Shown here: in pieces, positions 1 to 7,790 of the stretch
How positions within the stretch are numbered: the stretch's first letter is position 1
How the letters are laid out: each line of letters starts with the position of its first letter
Source: Sulfobacillus harzensis
GTDB lineage: Bacteria > Bacillota > Sulfobacillia > Sulfobacillales > Sulfobacillaceae
Direction: 5' to 3'
Length of the DNA stretch: 64,000 nt
NCBI RefSeq assembly: GCF_012933365.1
Contig: NZ_JABBVZ010000004.1
Location: forward strand, 28,814-92,813
The notes under the pieces: model-generated
The model's database searches: none
What the model was told of the DNA's origin: nothing
The model's input: the letters and a program-made list of their open reading frames with translations, nothing else
Translations under genes and position numbers: made by a program

Positions 1-1
1 G

Positions 2-700
2 TTCATCTATCACGAGATGTTGGCCTGGGTACCGCTGGCGACCCACCCCCACCCGGAGCGAGTCCTCATTATTGGCGGCGGAGATGGGGGATTGGCGCGT
101 GATGTGTTGCGGTCGCCCGATGTCAAGGAGGTCCATTTAGTCGAGATTGACCCCTTGGTGGTCGAGGTGTCCCGCACGTATCTGCATCGCCATGTGGCGG
201 CGTTTGACGACCCGCGCCTGTCCCTCATCACCGCCGATGGCATGGAATATCTCAAGCGGCCCGACATCCCCGCGTATGACGTGATCCTGGTGGATAGCAC
301 CGATCCCGAAGGCACCGGTCCCGGCGCTGTACTCTATACCCCGGCCTTTCATCAACGCGTCTTTTCGGCTCTAGCGCCCGATGGCCTTTATGTTCAACAA
401 ACGGGAACCCCCATATATAACCCTGAAGTGCTGAAGGAGGCCAGTCACAGCGTGGCCGAAATCTTCCCGCTGTGCCGGGTGTATTGGTGCTCAGTCCCCA
501 CCTACCCGGGCGGATTTTTCACCTTTACATCCGGCTCCAAGGTCCATGATTTGGCACGTCCCTCTCGGACGGCCTCCATGCCCCAGGGAGAATGGTATAC
601 CCCCGAGATTCACCGAGCGGCCTTTGCGCTCCCGCCCATGATTGAGCGCTTAATACCGCCGTCCGCGCGGCTCAGTTCGGCTAGCGGCGCGAATGTGTAA
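2..700 (+). CDS. speE: Spermidine synthase, 3' part
   Basis: Aminopropyltransferase that moves the aminopropyl group of decarboxylated S-adenosylmethionine onto putrescine in the cytoplasm. The gene is cut by the window edge. The frame is open from base 2 and reads FIYHEM before the first ATG, which matches the family's conserved stretch ahead of the AdoMet fold. Visible motifs are the nucleotide-binding GGGDGG, the acidic VEIDP segment and the catalytic-site LVDSTDPEGTGP. Roughly the first 50 residues lie outside the window. Its last 20 nt overlap the convergent PuuB-like oxidase gene, so two polyamine-related genes meet tail to tail. The family assignment is firm; the preferred amine acceptor cannot be read from sequence alone. 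Confidence 0.93.
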   Translation, partial: FIYHEMLAWVPLATHPHPERVLIIGGGDGGLARDVLRSPDVKEVHLVEIDPLVVEVSRTYLHRHVAAFDDPRLSLITADGMEYLKRPDIPAYDVILVDSTDPEGTGPGAVLYTPAFHQRVFSALAPDGLYVQQTGTPIYNPEVLKEASHSVAEIFPLCRVYWCSVPTYPGGFFTFTSGSKVHDLARPSRTASMPQGEWYTPEIHRAAFALPPMIERLIPPSARLSSASGANV

Positions 701-1970
701 GATCCATCACCCGAAACAGGGTGGGCAATACCCGCCCAAGCAGCGGTGATAGCGGAAAACGGCGCCAGGGAATGTCGATCAGCGTCAACCAGGCCGGATC
801 GGGATGGCCGGCAATGGCTCCCGCCAACAGGTATCCCAGTTCAGTGGAAAGCGCCGCCCCGTGTCCCGTATAGCCTCCAGCGGTCCAATACCCCTCGGGA
901 CTCTTTCCGGCGTGCGGAATAAAGTCGGCCGAGAGGGCGATGCGTCCCGACCATTGCTGCATGACCGTCGCGCCTTCAAGTTGTGGAAACATCCGGAGCA
1001 TCGCCTCATGCAACCGCGTGAACCGGCCGCTGGCAAGATCGGCCTGGCTGGCGCGCCCGCCGAAGAGAAACATGTCGCCGAACCGCCGATAGTAGTTGAG
1101 GTCGCGCTTGGTATCGGAGACCGTGGGCAAATCCCGCGGCAAGGACACATCCGGCGGAACTTGGACGGCCAACTGCGTGCTGGTCACCGGCAGTATCCGC
1201 CCTTTCAGCCAATGGGCATCGGCCGGCGGATAGGCATTGGTGGCCAACACCAGCTCCTGGCAGGTGATCGTCCCTCCACCGCTGGTCTGCAGCTCCCAAC
1301 CGTCGGATCGTCGCTGAATGCGGGCCACCGCTGTGTGTCCGTAGATTCGGACTCCTTGGACCTGGGCGGCGCGGGCTAGTCCGCGCACATAGTCTAAGGG
1401 ATGAAAGGCCATCGATTCCGGATCATATAGGCCGCCAACATAGACATTCGTTCCCAGTGCTGCCTGGACCCGCGACGCATCCCAGCACTCGAGGCGTCCT
1501 GGCGTCCACGTGGACAGCAATTCCCCTTCCGACTGCAAGAATGCCAGTTTGGCGGGGCTATCGGCAGCTTCCAAATGGCCGGGCGTCTCCAACCGGCAAT
1601 CGATGGTTTCCTTCTCCACCACCTCGCGCACCCGAGCCAGCGCCGCCTCAGAAATGTCCCATAACGCCCGGGCTACATCCCGACCCAGTTTTTCCTTTAT
1701 AGCGATCATTTCCACCGGCCAGCCTGACAGCACCTGCCCTCCATTGCGTCCGCTGGCCCCGAAACCGGGCTCTTCAGCTTCCAGGACAGCTACCGCTGCC
1801 CCATTTCGGCTCAGAAAATAGGCTGATGCTAATCCCGTAAATCCCCCGCCCACAACTGCCACGTCCACCGATTGAGAACCGTCAAGCGGCGGACAGTCGG
1901 GCGGGGCAACCCGACTACTCGCCTGCCAAAAGGATTGCAACGTCCCATCCCTTTCTGGACTGCTCTGCAC
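681..1970 (-). CDS. FAD-dependent amine oxidase, PuuB/OrdL-like (DAO family)
   Basis: A 429-residue flavoprotein of the D-amino-acid-oxidase/glycine-oxidase fold. The dinucleotide-binding GGGFTGLASA lies near residue 40, followed by the GFGASGRNGGQ segment typical of gamma-glutamylputrescine oxidases and related amino-acid oxidases. The C-terminal GYTGHGAALS segment closes the flavin site. The start is GTG, with only a weak upstream GAGAG, so the exact N-terminus is uncertain. The 3' end overlaps speE by 20 nt on the opposite strand. That neighbour suggests an amine or polyamine-derived substrate, but this is inference; sarcosine- or glycine-oxidase-like activity is the main alternative. No gamma-glutamylputrescine synthetase gene is visible nearby. 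Confidence 0.8.
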   Translation of the reverse strand: MQSSPERDGTLQSFWQASSRVAPPDCPPLDGSQSVDVAVVGGGFTGLASAYFLSRNGAAVAVLEAEEPGFGASGRNGGQVLSGWPVEMIAIKEKLGRDVARALWDISEAALARVREVVEKETIDCRLETPGHLEAADSPAKLAFLQSEGELLSTWTPGRLECWDASRVQAALGTNVYVGGLYDPESMAFHPLDYVRGLARAAQVQGVRIYGHTAVARIQRRSDGWELQTSGGGTITCQELVLATNAYPPADAHWLKGRILPVTSTQLAVQVPPDVSLPRDLPTVSDTKRDLNYYRRFGDMFLFGGRASQADLASGRFTRLHEAMLRMFPQLEGATVMQQWSGRIALSADFIPHAGKSPEGYWTAGGYTGHGAALSTELGYLLAGAIAGHPDPAWLTLIDIPWRRFPLSPLLGRVLPTLFRVMDLTHSRR

Positions 1971-1999
1971 GCCACTAGTCTCTCACGCGGCCAAATGCT

Positions 2000-2560
2000 C
2001 TAGTCAGATGGGGGACGAAGGTCGACGGGCAGCACTTGCCCGACGATGGTCTCCTTTTCCGGGTGAGCCATGGCCCGCCACACGCCGTCCACGATTTCCT
2101 GGTGCGAAAGCCAACGGCTGCCTTCGGCCTCCACCCGAAATCCTAAAATGACGCGATGGTACCGGCAGTTGTCGTGAAGCTGCGGAACCGGGCGTGGCTC
2201 CATGGCCGCACGGCTTCCGTGAATGTCAAACAAATCCCAGGGACTGTGGCGATAGCGATAGATCTCGGTGTCCACCACCGACAGCACCTGGTTTCTATCG
2301 CCGGCCACCCAGGCCACGACCTGATCAATGGGTCCATGCATGAGCTGCACGTGGGCAACCCAATGGCCCAGGCGGTCCAGATCATGATAATCGAGAGCCA
2401 TGGGGGTCAAGCGCTCGGCGGCCGCCTGCGCCTCTTCGCTCAATGCGCGCAACCCTTCCGGACGTCGCGCTAAAACAAACACCTCGTTCGGTTCCTCGAG
2501 AAGCCGCAAGACGAGTCCCCGCAGCATTCCAGTGCCACCCAGCACCAACACATTGGTCAT
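2000..2560 (-). CDS. Small Rossmann-fold NAD(P)-binding protein, short-chain dehydrogenase-like
   Basis: A 186-residue protein that opens with VLVLGGTGMLRGLV, a glycine-rich nucleotide-binding loop like that of SDR or NmrA-type proteins. It lacks an obvious YxxxK catalytic pair, so it may be an atypical reductase or a redox-sensing protein. The C-terminal part (LSHQEIVDGVWRAM) resembles small short-chain-dehydrogenase-like proteins of Bacillota. The chosen ATG has GGGGGAG about 5 nt upstream, and an upstream in-frame ATG has no such site. It is transcribed away from the SAM riboswitch-metY unit. No substrate can be named. Confidence 0.6.
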   Translation of the reverse strand: MTNVLVLGGTGMLRGLVLRLLEEPNEVFVLARRPEGLRALSEEAQAAAERLTPMALDYHDLDRLGHWVAHVQLMHGPIDQVVAWVAGDRNQVLSVVDTEIYRYRHSPWDLFDIHGSRAAMEPRPVPQLHDNCRYHRVILGFRVEAEGSRWLSHQEIVDGVWRAMAHPEKETIVGQVLPVDLRPPSD

Positions 2561-2604
2561 TCCGCTCCCCCTTTTTTCCAATCCTAGCATAAGCAAAGTT
2601 TTTG

Positions 2605-2633
2605 TTGCGTCCTACGCGTAGGTATGGTGTAAT
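2605..2633 (+). promoter_or_regulatory. Candidate sigma-A promoter of metY with palindromic spacer
   Basis: TTGCGT (2605-2610) and TGTAAT (2628-2633) are separated by 17 nt and lie just before the riboswitch. The spacer contains the perfect 12-nt palindrome CCTACGCGTAGG (2611-2622), a possible operator. The elements match consensus only partly. Confidence 0.45.
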
Positions 2634-2640
2634 GACATCA

Positions 2641-2743
2641 CCTCTTATGGAGAGTGGCGGAGGGACTGGCCCGATGATGCCACGGCAACCGGTGCAATGC
2701 ACGGCGGTGCCAAATCCTGCAGCTTTCGCTGAGAAATGAGAGG
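2641..2743 (+). promoter_or_regulatory. SAM-I riboswitch (S box) upstream of metY
   Basis: The leader contains the hallmark S-box core: GGAGGGACTGGCCCGATGA, then CGGCAACC, then GGTGCCAAATCCTGCAG, ending in GAGAAATGAGAGG. The first bases (CCTCTTAT) pair with ATGAGAGG to close helix P1. SAM-I riboswitches bind S-adenosylmethionine and terminate transcription when it is abundant. The terminator just downstream and the following metY fit that OFF-switch role. Confidence 0.95.
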
Positions 2744-2763
2744 CCGGAGCACACCAAGATTTC

Positions 2764-2788
2764 GCCGGCCTAAGAGGTCGGCTTTTTT
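2764..2788 (+). terminator. Riboswitch-controlled intrinsic terminator
   Basis: GCCGGCC and GGTCGGC form a 7-bp stem with one G-U pair around the loop TAAGA, followed by six T residues. It sits between the SAM-I aptamer and metY, so it is the expected expression platform. Confidence 0.85.
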
Positions 2789-2845
2789 GTATCTTGAAAA
2801 GCCCCCCTCCTCTCTCAGATAGACCACATTAGGAGGAATTGAATC

Positions 2846-4129
2846 ATGAGTGAAACCAAGCATTGGCGCCCTGACACCCTCGCCGTTCATGGCGGATACG
2901 GTGGCGATCCAGCCAGTCATGCCATTTCCGTTCCCATTTACCAAACGGTGGGCTACCGATTTGACGATACCGGCCATGCGGCCCGCCTGTTTAATTTGGA
3001 GGAGCCGGGCAACATCTACACGCGGATTATGAACCCCACAACCGATGTCCTCGAACAGCGGCTGGCCCTGTTGGAGGGGGGCGTCGGGGCAGTAGCCTTT
3101 TCGAGCGGCATGGCCGCCATTACCGGAGCCATTTTAAACCTCGCCCGCGCCGGAGACGAAATCGTCGCATCCACGTCGTTGTATGGCGGCACCTGGACGC
3201 TCTTCACCTCCACCTTGCAGGACTACGGCATCTCGGTTCGCTTTGTGGCCGATGACCAGTTAGCCGAGGGCGATAGTGCGTTCACCGACCGGACGCGGGC
3301 CGTGTTTATCGAGTCCATCGGCAATCCCCGCCTCAATGTCGCGGACATTCGGGCCTGGGCAGACCTGGCCCATCGCCACGGCGTTCCCCTGATTGTCGAC
3401 AATACCTTTGCCACCCCCTATTTGGAGCGCCCCATCGAACACGGGGCCGACATCGTGATCCATTCCCTAACCAAGTGGATTGGGGGGCACGGCAATGCCA
3501 TGGGGGGCATTGTGGTAGATGCGGGACGCTTCGACTACAATTCCGCCCGCTTCCCCTACTATCAGAACCCCGACGGCAGCTACCACGGGCTGGTGTTTGC
3601 GAGCTTAGGCGAGGCCGCCTACATTACCCGTCTTCGTGTTAAAGTGCTGCGGGACACGGGCGCGGCGATCTCACCGACCAATGCCTACTACATCTTGCAA
3701 GGGGTCGAAACGTTGCCGGTGCGCATCCGCCGACAGTGCGACAACGCCCGCACCCTGGCCGAGCGGCTGAGTCAACATCCTGAGGTTGCCTGGGTGAACT
3801 ATCCCGGCCTTCCCGATGACCCGGCGTATGACGTCGCACAAAAATACCTGTCGGACGGTCTCTATGGCGCCATGCTCAATTTCGGCGTAAAAGGCGGGCA
3901 CGCCCAAGCGCTTGAGGTCATGAACCGGCTAAGCCTATGGCTGATCGTCGCCAATGTCGGGGATGCACGGTCCATGGCCATTCATCCCGCCTCCACCACC
4001 CACCAGCAGTTGAGCGACGAAGAAAAAGTATTGGCCGGTGCGGCGGGCGATCTCATCCGACTGTCGGTCGGGTTGGAACACCCCGACGATTTGTGGGAGG
4101 ACCTGGAGCAAGCTCTGGAACGCCGCTAA
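2846..4129 (+). CDS. metY: O-acetylhomoserine sulfhydrylase (PLP-dependent)
   Basis: Cytoplasmic Cys/Met-metabolism PLP enzyme of 427 residues, the usual length for MetY. It makes homocysteine (or methionine) from O-acetylhomoserine and sulfide (or methanethiol). The pyridoxal lysine is K210 in HSLTKW, with the following GGHGNAMGG typical of the family, and the N-terminal part carries YTRIMNPTTDVLEQR. The ATG follows TTAGGAGGAATTG, a strong ribosome site. A SAM-I riboswitch and terminator precede the gene, so expression should rise when S-adenosylmethionine falls. Cystathionine gamma-synthase/lyase is the alternative family, but length and motifs favour MetY. Confidence 0.93.
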   Translation: MSETKHWRPDTLAVHGGYGGDPASHAISVPIYQTVGYRFDDTGHAARLFNLEEPGNIYTRIMNPTTDVLEQRLALLEGGVGAVAFSSGMAAITGAILNLARAGDEIVASTSLYGGTWTLFTSTLQDYGISVRFVADDQLAEGDSAFTDRTRAVFIESIGNPRLNVADIRAWADLAHRHGVPLIVDNTFATPYLERPIEHGADIVIHSLTKWIGGHGNAMGGIVVDAGRFDYNSARFPYYQNPDGSYHGLVFASLGEAAYITRLRVKVLRDTGAAISPTNAYYILQGVETLPVRIRRQCDNARTLAERLSQHPEVAWVNYPGLPDDPAYDVAQKYLSDGLYGAMLNFGVKGGHAQALEVMNRLSLWLIVANVGDARSMAIHPASTTHQQLSDEEKVLAGAAGDLIRLSVGLEHPDDLWEDLEQALERR

Positions 4130-4133
4130 ACCC

Positions 4134-4165
4134 AAAAAGAGCTCTCCTCACGGGGAGCTCTTTTT
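4134..4165. terminator. Intrinsic terminator after metY
   Basis: AAAAAGAGCTC and GAGCTCTTTTT form an 11-bp stem around a ten-base loop, with A and T tracts on the two sides. It can end transcription on both strands, serving metY and the convergent CBS/ACT gene. Confidence 0.85.
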
Positions 4166-4212
4166 CCATCTGTTCCGTATAAGCAAGAGATCCAGATTAG
4201 CCTGCGAAACGC

Positions 4213-4848
4213 TTAACGCGAGGCGGGGTGGGACTCCGAAATAATGTCGATGCCCGCCCTGTTCAGCGCTCGACGGGCAATCTCCGCGTGCCCCTTATCC
4301 ACACGCAAGGTGACATGCACCCAGTTCAACACCTTGGGGTCGGAAACCGTGAGGGCTGTGATGTTGGCGCCCGAACGGCCCACCACCTCAGCCACCCGCG
4401 CCAATTGCCCCGGGATATCCAAGAGCGCCAAGGAGAAACGGACCGAGTCCTGGTCGTTGAGGCCCGTAATCTCCCGAAGATACTGATTCACTTCCAGCCA
4501 GGAAATGATGCCATATGGCTCGTTGCGGCGATCGCGCACAATGACCAAGGGGGCTCCTTGAACCAACTGATCGATCGCCTCTTCCACCGAGGCGCCATGC
4601 TCCATGACAGGAACCGACGCTGCGTAGTGTCCGACCGGATTGGGCAAGATGTCCTTGGATGGCGACCCGTCATTCATCCAGTAATCGGCGAAAAGCCCAA
4701 AGAGTCGGCCACGGGTAATGCCGCCAACAATGTCCCGGCCGTCCAACACCATTAACGCCGGATACTCCTTTAAGCGCTGTAGAACCTCGGAGAGGCTCAC
4801 AGATGCTTGGACTTCGGCGTTGCGATACGCGATCGACTCAACGAACAT
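4213..4848 (-). CDS. AcuB-like protein with two CBS domains and a C-terminal ACT domain
   Basis: A 211-residue putative regulatory protein. The first half holds a CBS pair that usually binds adenosyl ligands (segments around PALMVLDGRDIVGGITRGRL and APLVIVRDRRNEPYGIIS). The last 75 residues form an ACT domain (LALLDIPGQLARVAEVVGRSGANI), a common amino-acid-sensing module. This order matches AcuB of acetoin utilisation. The ATG after ATAGGGGGTTCCCC is preferred to an upstream TTG. It converges on metY and shares its terminator. No acetoin genes are nearby, so the process it controls is unknown. Confidence 0.75.
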   Translation of the reverse strand: MFVESIAYRNAEVQASVSLSEVLQRLKEYPALMVLDGRDIVGGITRGRLFGLFADYWMNDGSPSKDILPNPVGHYAASVPVMEHGASVEEAIDQLVQGAPLVIVRDRRNEPYGIISWLEVNQYLREITGLNDQDSVRFSLALLDIPGQLARVAEVVGRSGANITALTVSDPKVLNWVHVTLRVDKGHAEIARRALNRAGIDIISESHPASR

Positions 4849-5014
4849 GGGGAACCCCCTATCATAGATTTGTGCAAAGATTCGAGCCAGTTGTTGATAT
4901 TTCCTGCCAGACAATAAAATTCCATCGTGGTCACCGCCTCACCTTACATGTCGGAGGCCAATAACAAAAGTCCGAAGCGTCATACAACGCCCCGGACGAA
5001 ATCATGAGAGAATG

Positions 5015-5287
5015 TTATGCTCGACGTCTCGTCAGCGTAAATTCCAGCGATTGCAACGACAGAATATTGTTGGCCTTGACGGTAGCCTGTCCGCCTGCGG
5101 ACAACTCTACCAAGCCCATATTGGCCAAGTGCCGAAACGCATTGCGCACCAATGAGGCCGGCACGTTCAGCACCTTGGCTTCAGACTCGGCCGACAGCAC
5201 CGTCCCGGGCGTGAGGCGCTTTTTGACAATCGCCTCCCGGTAGCGCTGAACGAGCAAGTCAAGCCGGTTAGCCAGCGGCGAGTACAT
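5015..5287 (-). CDS. Small winged-helix DNA-binding protein, GntR-like
   Basis: A 90-residue protein that looks like a GntR-type winged helix without an effector domain. It starts with a helical REAIVKKRLTPGTVLSAESE segment and continues with LNVPASLVRNAFRHLANMGL, which resembles the recognition helix and wing. The ATG lies 9 nt after AGGAGG. It is divergent from the DMT transporter gene across a 134-nt gap, so it may regulate that transporter or itself. The short length is complete, with a clean start and stop, so it is not an obvious fragment. Confidence 0.6.
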   Translation of the reverse strand: MYSPLANRLDLLVQRYREAIVKKRLTPGTVLSAESEAKVLNVPASLVRNAFRHLANMGLVELSAGGQATVKANNILSLQSLEFTLTRRRA

Positions 5288-5421
5288 TGACCCTGCCTCC
5301 TAAAAAAAGAAAGATCTTAGCTTTGTTATTATACGCGAAAACGCGGGGGAAATCATTGCCCCCTCAAATTGGTCCAACCGCTGTTGAGACTGATATTCTG
5401 GAGGAGTCAAAGGAGGCGGTC

Positions 5422-6270
5422 ATGCAGTCCCGGTGGCTTTCGGTTTTGGTGATGGCGCTTGCTGGCGCATCCTATGGGCTGGTGACTCCGCTGGCCAAAG
5501 GGGCGGTATTGGCCGGCATTCCCGTGCGTCTCTTTACGCCATGGCAATATGGGCTGCCACTCCTCATCTTCTTTTTAGTACCCACGCGGACCAAATCGTT
5601 GCCGCCTCCCGGCCAATGGGTCAATGCAGCCGTCGTGGGCGCCTTGGGCGGGGCCACCGCTCTAGCTTATTACCAAACGGTCCGCCTTTTGCCGGCCGCC
5701 CAGGCCGTCATGCTGCTCTTCCAGTTTGCCTGGATGCTACCCCTCATCGGCCGGGCTCTCACCGGCGTCAAGCCGACATGGATGCAATGGGGCGCCATTG
5801 GCGCCGTCTGGCTAGGCACTCTCTTGACACTGAGAAGTTTTCGTCTAGACGGCATGGGGATTATTCTCGGGCTCATCTCGGCTCTGGCCTACGCCCTGAT
5901 GCTCTTCATGCAAGGCCGCCTCGCGCCCAGCGTCTCCATTTGGCACAGCGCTCGCTTCAGCACGGCCGCCGGCGCACTGGTCGTGGTCGCCGCCTATCGT
6001 CCCTGGACGATGGGATTCCCCCATCCTCTCTCCCTCATCATCTGGGCCAGCGCCATCGGTGTAGCCGGACAAGCCCTCCCCCTCATACTCACATATCTCA
6101 GCGCGCCCCGCTTAGGACCGACGCTGACGGCGGTGTTGGCCTCCTCCGAACTGCCCGTCGCGGTTGCCCTGTCCTCGCTTTTCTTTCGGGAATCGGCCGG
6201 GTGGCCGATTTGGACCGGCATCTTTCTCATCTTGGCCGGCATCGCCTGGGGTGCCTGGGGTTCCGCTTAG
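5422..6270 (+). CDS. DMT-superfamily (EamA) transporter
   Basis: A 282-residue polytopic membrane protein with about ten hydrophobic segments arranged as two EamA repeats, the normal layout for drug/metabolite transporters. Members export amino acids, metabolites or drugs, and the substrate here cannot be predicted. The ATG is supported by AGGAGG at 5411-5416; an upstream in-frame start would add an unlikely hydrophilic leader. The stop overlaps that of the convergent flavin reductase gene by 4 nt. The divergent small winged-helix gene is a plausible regulator. Confidence 0.82.
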   Translation: MQSRWLSVLVMALAGASYGLVTPLAKGAVLAGIPVRLFTPWQYGLPLLIFFLVPTRTKSLPPPGQWVNAAVVGALGGATALAYYQTVRLLPAAQAVMLLFQFAWMLPLIGRALTGVKPTWMQWGAIGAVWLGTLLTLRSFRLDGMGIILGLISALAYALMLFMQGRLAPSVSIWHSARFSTAAGALVVVAAYRPWTMGFPHPLSLIIWASAIGVAGQALPLILTYLSAPRLGPTLTAVLASSELPVAVALSSLFFRESAGWPIWTGIFLILAGIAWGAWGSA

Positions 6271-6776
6271 CGCTCCAACAGCAGGAGATGTTCGAGCCAG
6301 GTCTCATCGTGCGCGCCCACGCCATCCCAGAATCGGCCCCGATGAAAGACCAGCGGTGAGCGCCCTGGGCGGCTCACCAAATCCTCAACACGGGCAACGA
6401 TGAGCCAATGATCCCCGGTTTGCGGAGCCTGGACGGTCTGACACCAGAACCAAGCGCAGGCTCCCTCGATGACGGCCGGTCGGTCCTCGCGCCCATACAC
6501 CGCCCCGGGAGTGCTGGCGCCTCGCGTCAGACGGGGCTTGCTATAAAAGCGAGCCAATGGCTCTTGATCGGATGCTAGCACGCTTAGCGTAAAGGCGGCA
6601 CCCGTTTGCACAAGACGGGATGCCAGATAGCTTTTTTGGTGTATGGACACCGCCACCAGCAGCGGGTCGAGCGAGAGCGACATGAAGGCGTTGATTGTCA
6701 TCCCGCCGTCCTCCGCCATCAACACCATCACCCCGGTCGCAAACTGTCCGCACGCATCGCGAAATTCCCGCTGCAA
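6267..6776 (-). CDS. hpaC: Flavin reductase, likely the partner of 4-hydroxyphenylacetate 3-monooxygenase
   Basis: A 169-residue flavin reductase-like (FMN-binding split barrel) protein. The start REFRDACGQFATGVMVLMA and the segment MSLSLDPLLVAVSIHQKS are characteristic. It would use NAD(P)H to make reduced FAD or FMN, which diffuses to the HpaB oxygenase. The TTG start has GGGAGG 8 nt upstream. It is the last gene of the hpa operon, directly after hpaD, and that context supports the HpaC role. Its 3' end overlaps the convergent DMT transporter gene by 4 nt. Confidence 0.85.
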   Translation of the reverse strand: MQREFRDACGQFATGVMVLMAEDGGMTINAFMSLSLDPLLVAVSIHQKSYLASRLVQTGAAFTLSVLASDQEPLARFYSKPRLTRGASTPGAVYGREDRPAVIEGACAWFWCQTVQAPQTGDHWLIVARVEDLVSRPGRSPLVFHRGRFWDGVGAHDETWLEHLLLLER

Positions 6777-6800
6777 GCGGCGTCCCTCCCTTCAATGATC

Positions 6801-7790
6801 TCAATCGACGCTGTCTGGACGGTCGGGCAGCGTAGCGGCCCGAACCGCCATGGCCTCACCCGTGTCCCAGTGGTACACGTTCATGGCCTCGTTAAACCAG
6901 CGGCTGGGCGCCTCTGCCCCCCAAAATGTGGCCCGACGCGGATCGTTGAGGTCCCAACGCACCGGCTGCCAGTCGGGTTCCACCGCCAGGTAGTCGCCGG
7001 TAAATAACTCGATGCGATTGCCGTCCGGATCCCGTAGATATAAAAAGAAGGCGTTGGTCGTCCCATGGCGTCCCGGGCCGCGCTCGATATGGTTCACCGC
7101 CCCTTTGGCCGCCAGAATGTCCGCCACCCGAAGCAAAGTGGCTTGGGATTCCGCAATAAAGGAGGCGTGATGAAAACGCGGGCCCGCTCCATTGGCGATG
7201 GCCAAGTCATGCGAGGTTTGCTTTCGGCGAAGCCATGCCCCCCATAATCGGTCGCGCCCATTTTCCACACTGACAGTATATTCACTAAGTTGAAACTGGA
7301 GCTTTTCCTGATACCAGGCGGCACACGCCCCAATGTCGGGCGTGAGGTAGTTCACGTGGTCAAGACGCATCACCGCCGCCCCGTGATAGGCGTCATAGGC
7401 CTGCAGCATCCAAGGAACCGCCCGCGTCTCGTAGAAGAACTCAATCGGAAAACCAAAGGGATCCTGGACGCGGAGCGCGTCGCCCACTCCGAATTCGGTG
7501 TTGTCCCGGACGCGTTGATGAAATAGGCCCTGGTGTTGAGCCAGCGTCTCCAGTTCGTCCAGATCGGCGGGCGAGGCCACCCGAAATCCCACATGGCCGG
7601 CGCCCGCGTGATCCGCCAGCGTCAGTACCAAATTATGGTGCACCCGATCCTCAAGCCCGCGGAGATAGAGATGCTCTTCATCTTCCGAGGTCAGGACAAA
7701 ACCCAAGGTGTCCACGTAAAACGCCCGAGCCCGGCTCAGATCGGTCACGAAATATTCCGCGTGGCTGGTGCGCACCACCTGAAAGCTCAT
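6801..7790 (-). CDS. hpaD: 3,4-dihydroxyphenylacetate 2,3-dioxygenase (extradiol, type I)
   Basis: Ring-cleavage dioxygenase of the vicinal-oxygen-chelate fold, 329 residues. It opens homoprotocatechuate to 5-carboxymethyl-2-hydroxymuconate semialdehyde using Fe(II) or Mn(II). Two glyoxalase-like domains are visible (residues 1-130 and 140-290). The C-terminal one carries the expected 2-His-1-carboxylate ligands: H145 in RLDHVNYL, a His of RFHHASF (207/208) and E261 in NRIELFTGDY. The sequence resembles the actinobacterial homoprotocatechuate enzyme more than the unrelated enterobacterial HpaD. Its start overlaps the hpaB stop as ATGA, so translation is probably coupled. Confidence 0.9.
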   Translation of the reverse strand: MSFQVVRTSHAEYFVTDLSRARAFYVDTLGFVLTSEDEEHLYLRGLEDRVHHNLVLTLADHAGAGHVGFRVASPADLDELETLAQHQGLFHQRVRDNTEFGVGDALRVQDPFGFPIEFFYETRAVPWMLQAYDAYHGAAVMRLDHVNYLTPDIGACAAWYQEKLQFQLSEYTVSVENGRDRLWGAWLRRKQTSHDLAIANGAGPRFHHASFIAESQATLLRVADILAAKGAVNHIERGPGRHGTTNAFFLYLRDPDGNRIELFTGDYLAVEPDWQPVRWDLNDPRRATFWGAEAPSRWFNEAMNVYHWDTGEAMAVRAATLPDRPDSVD

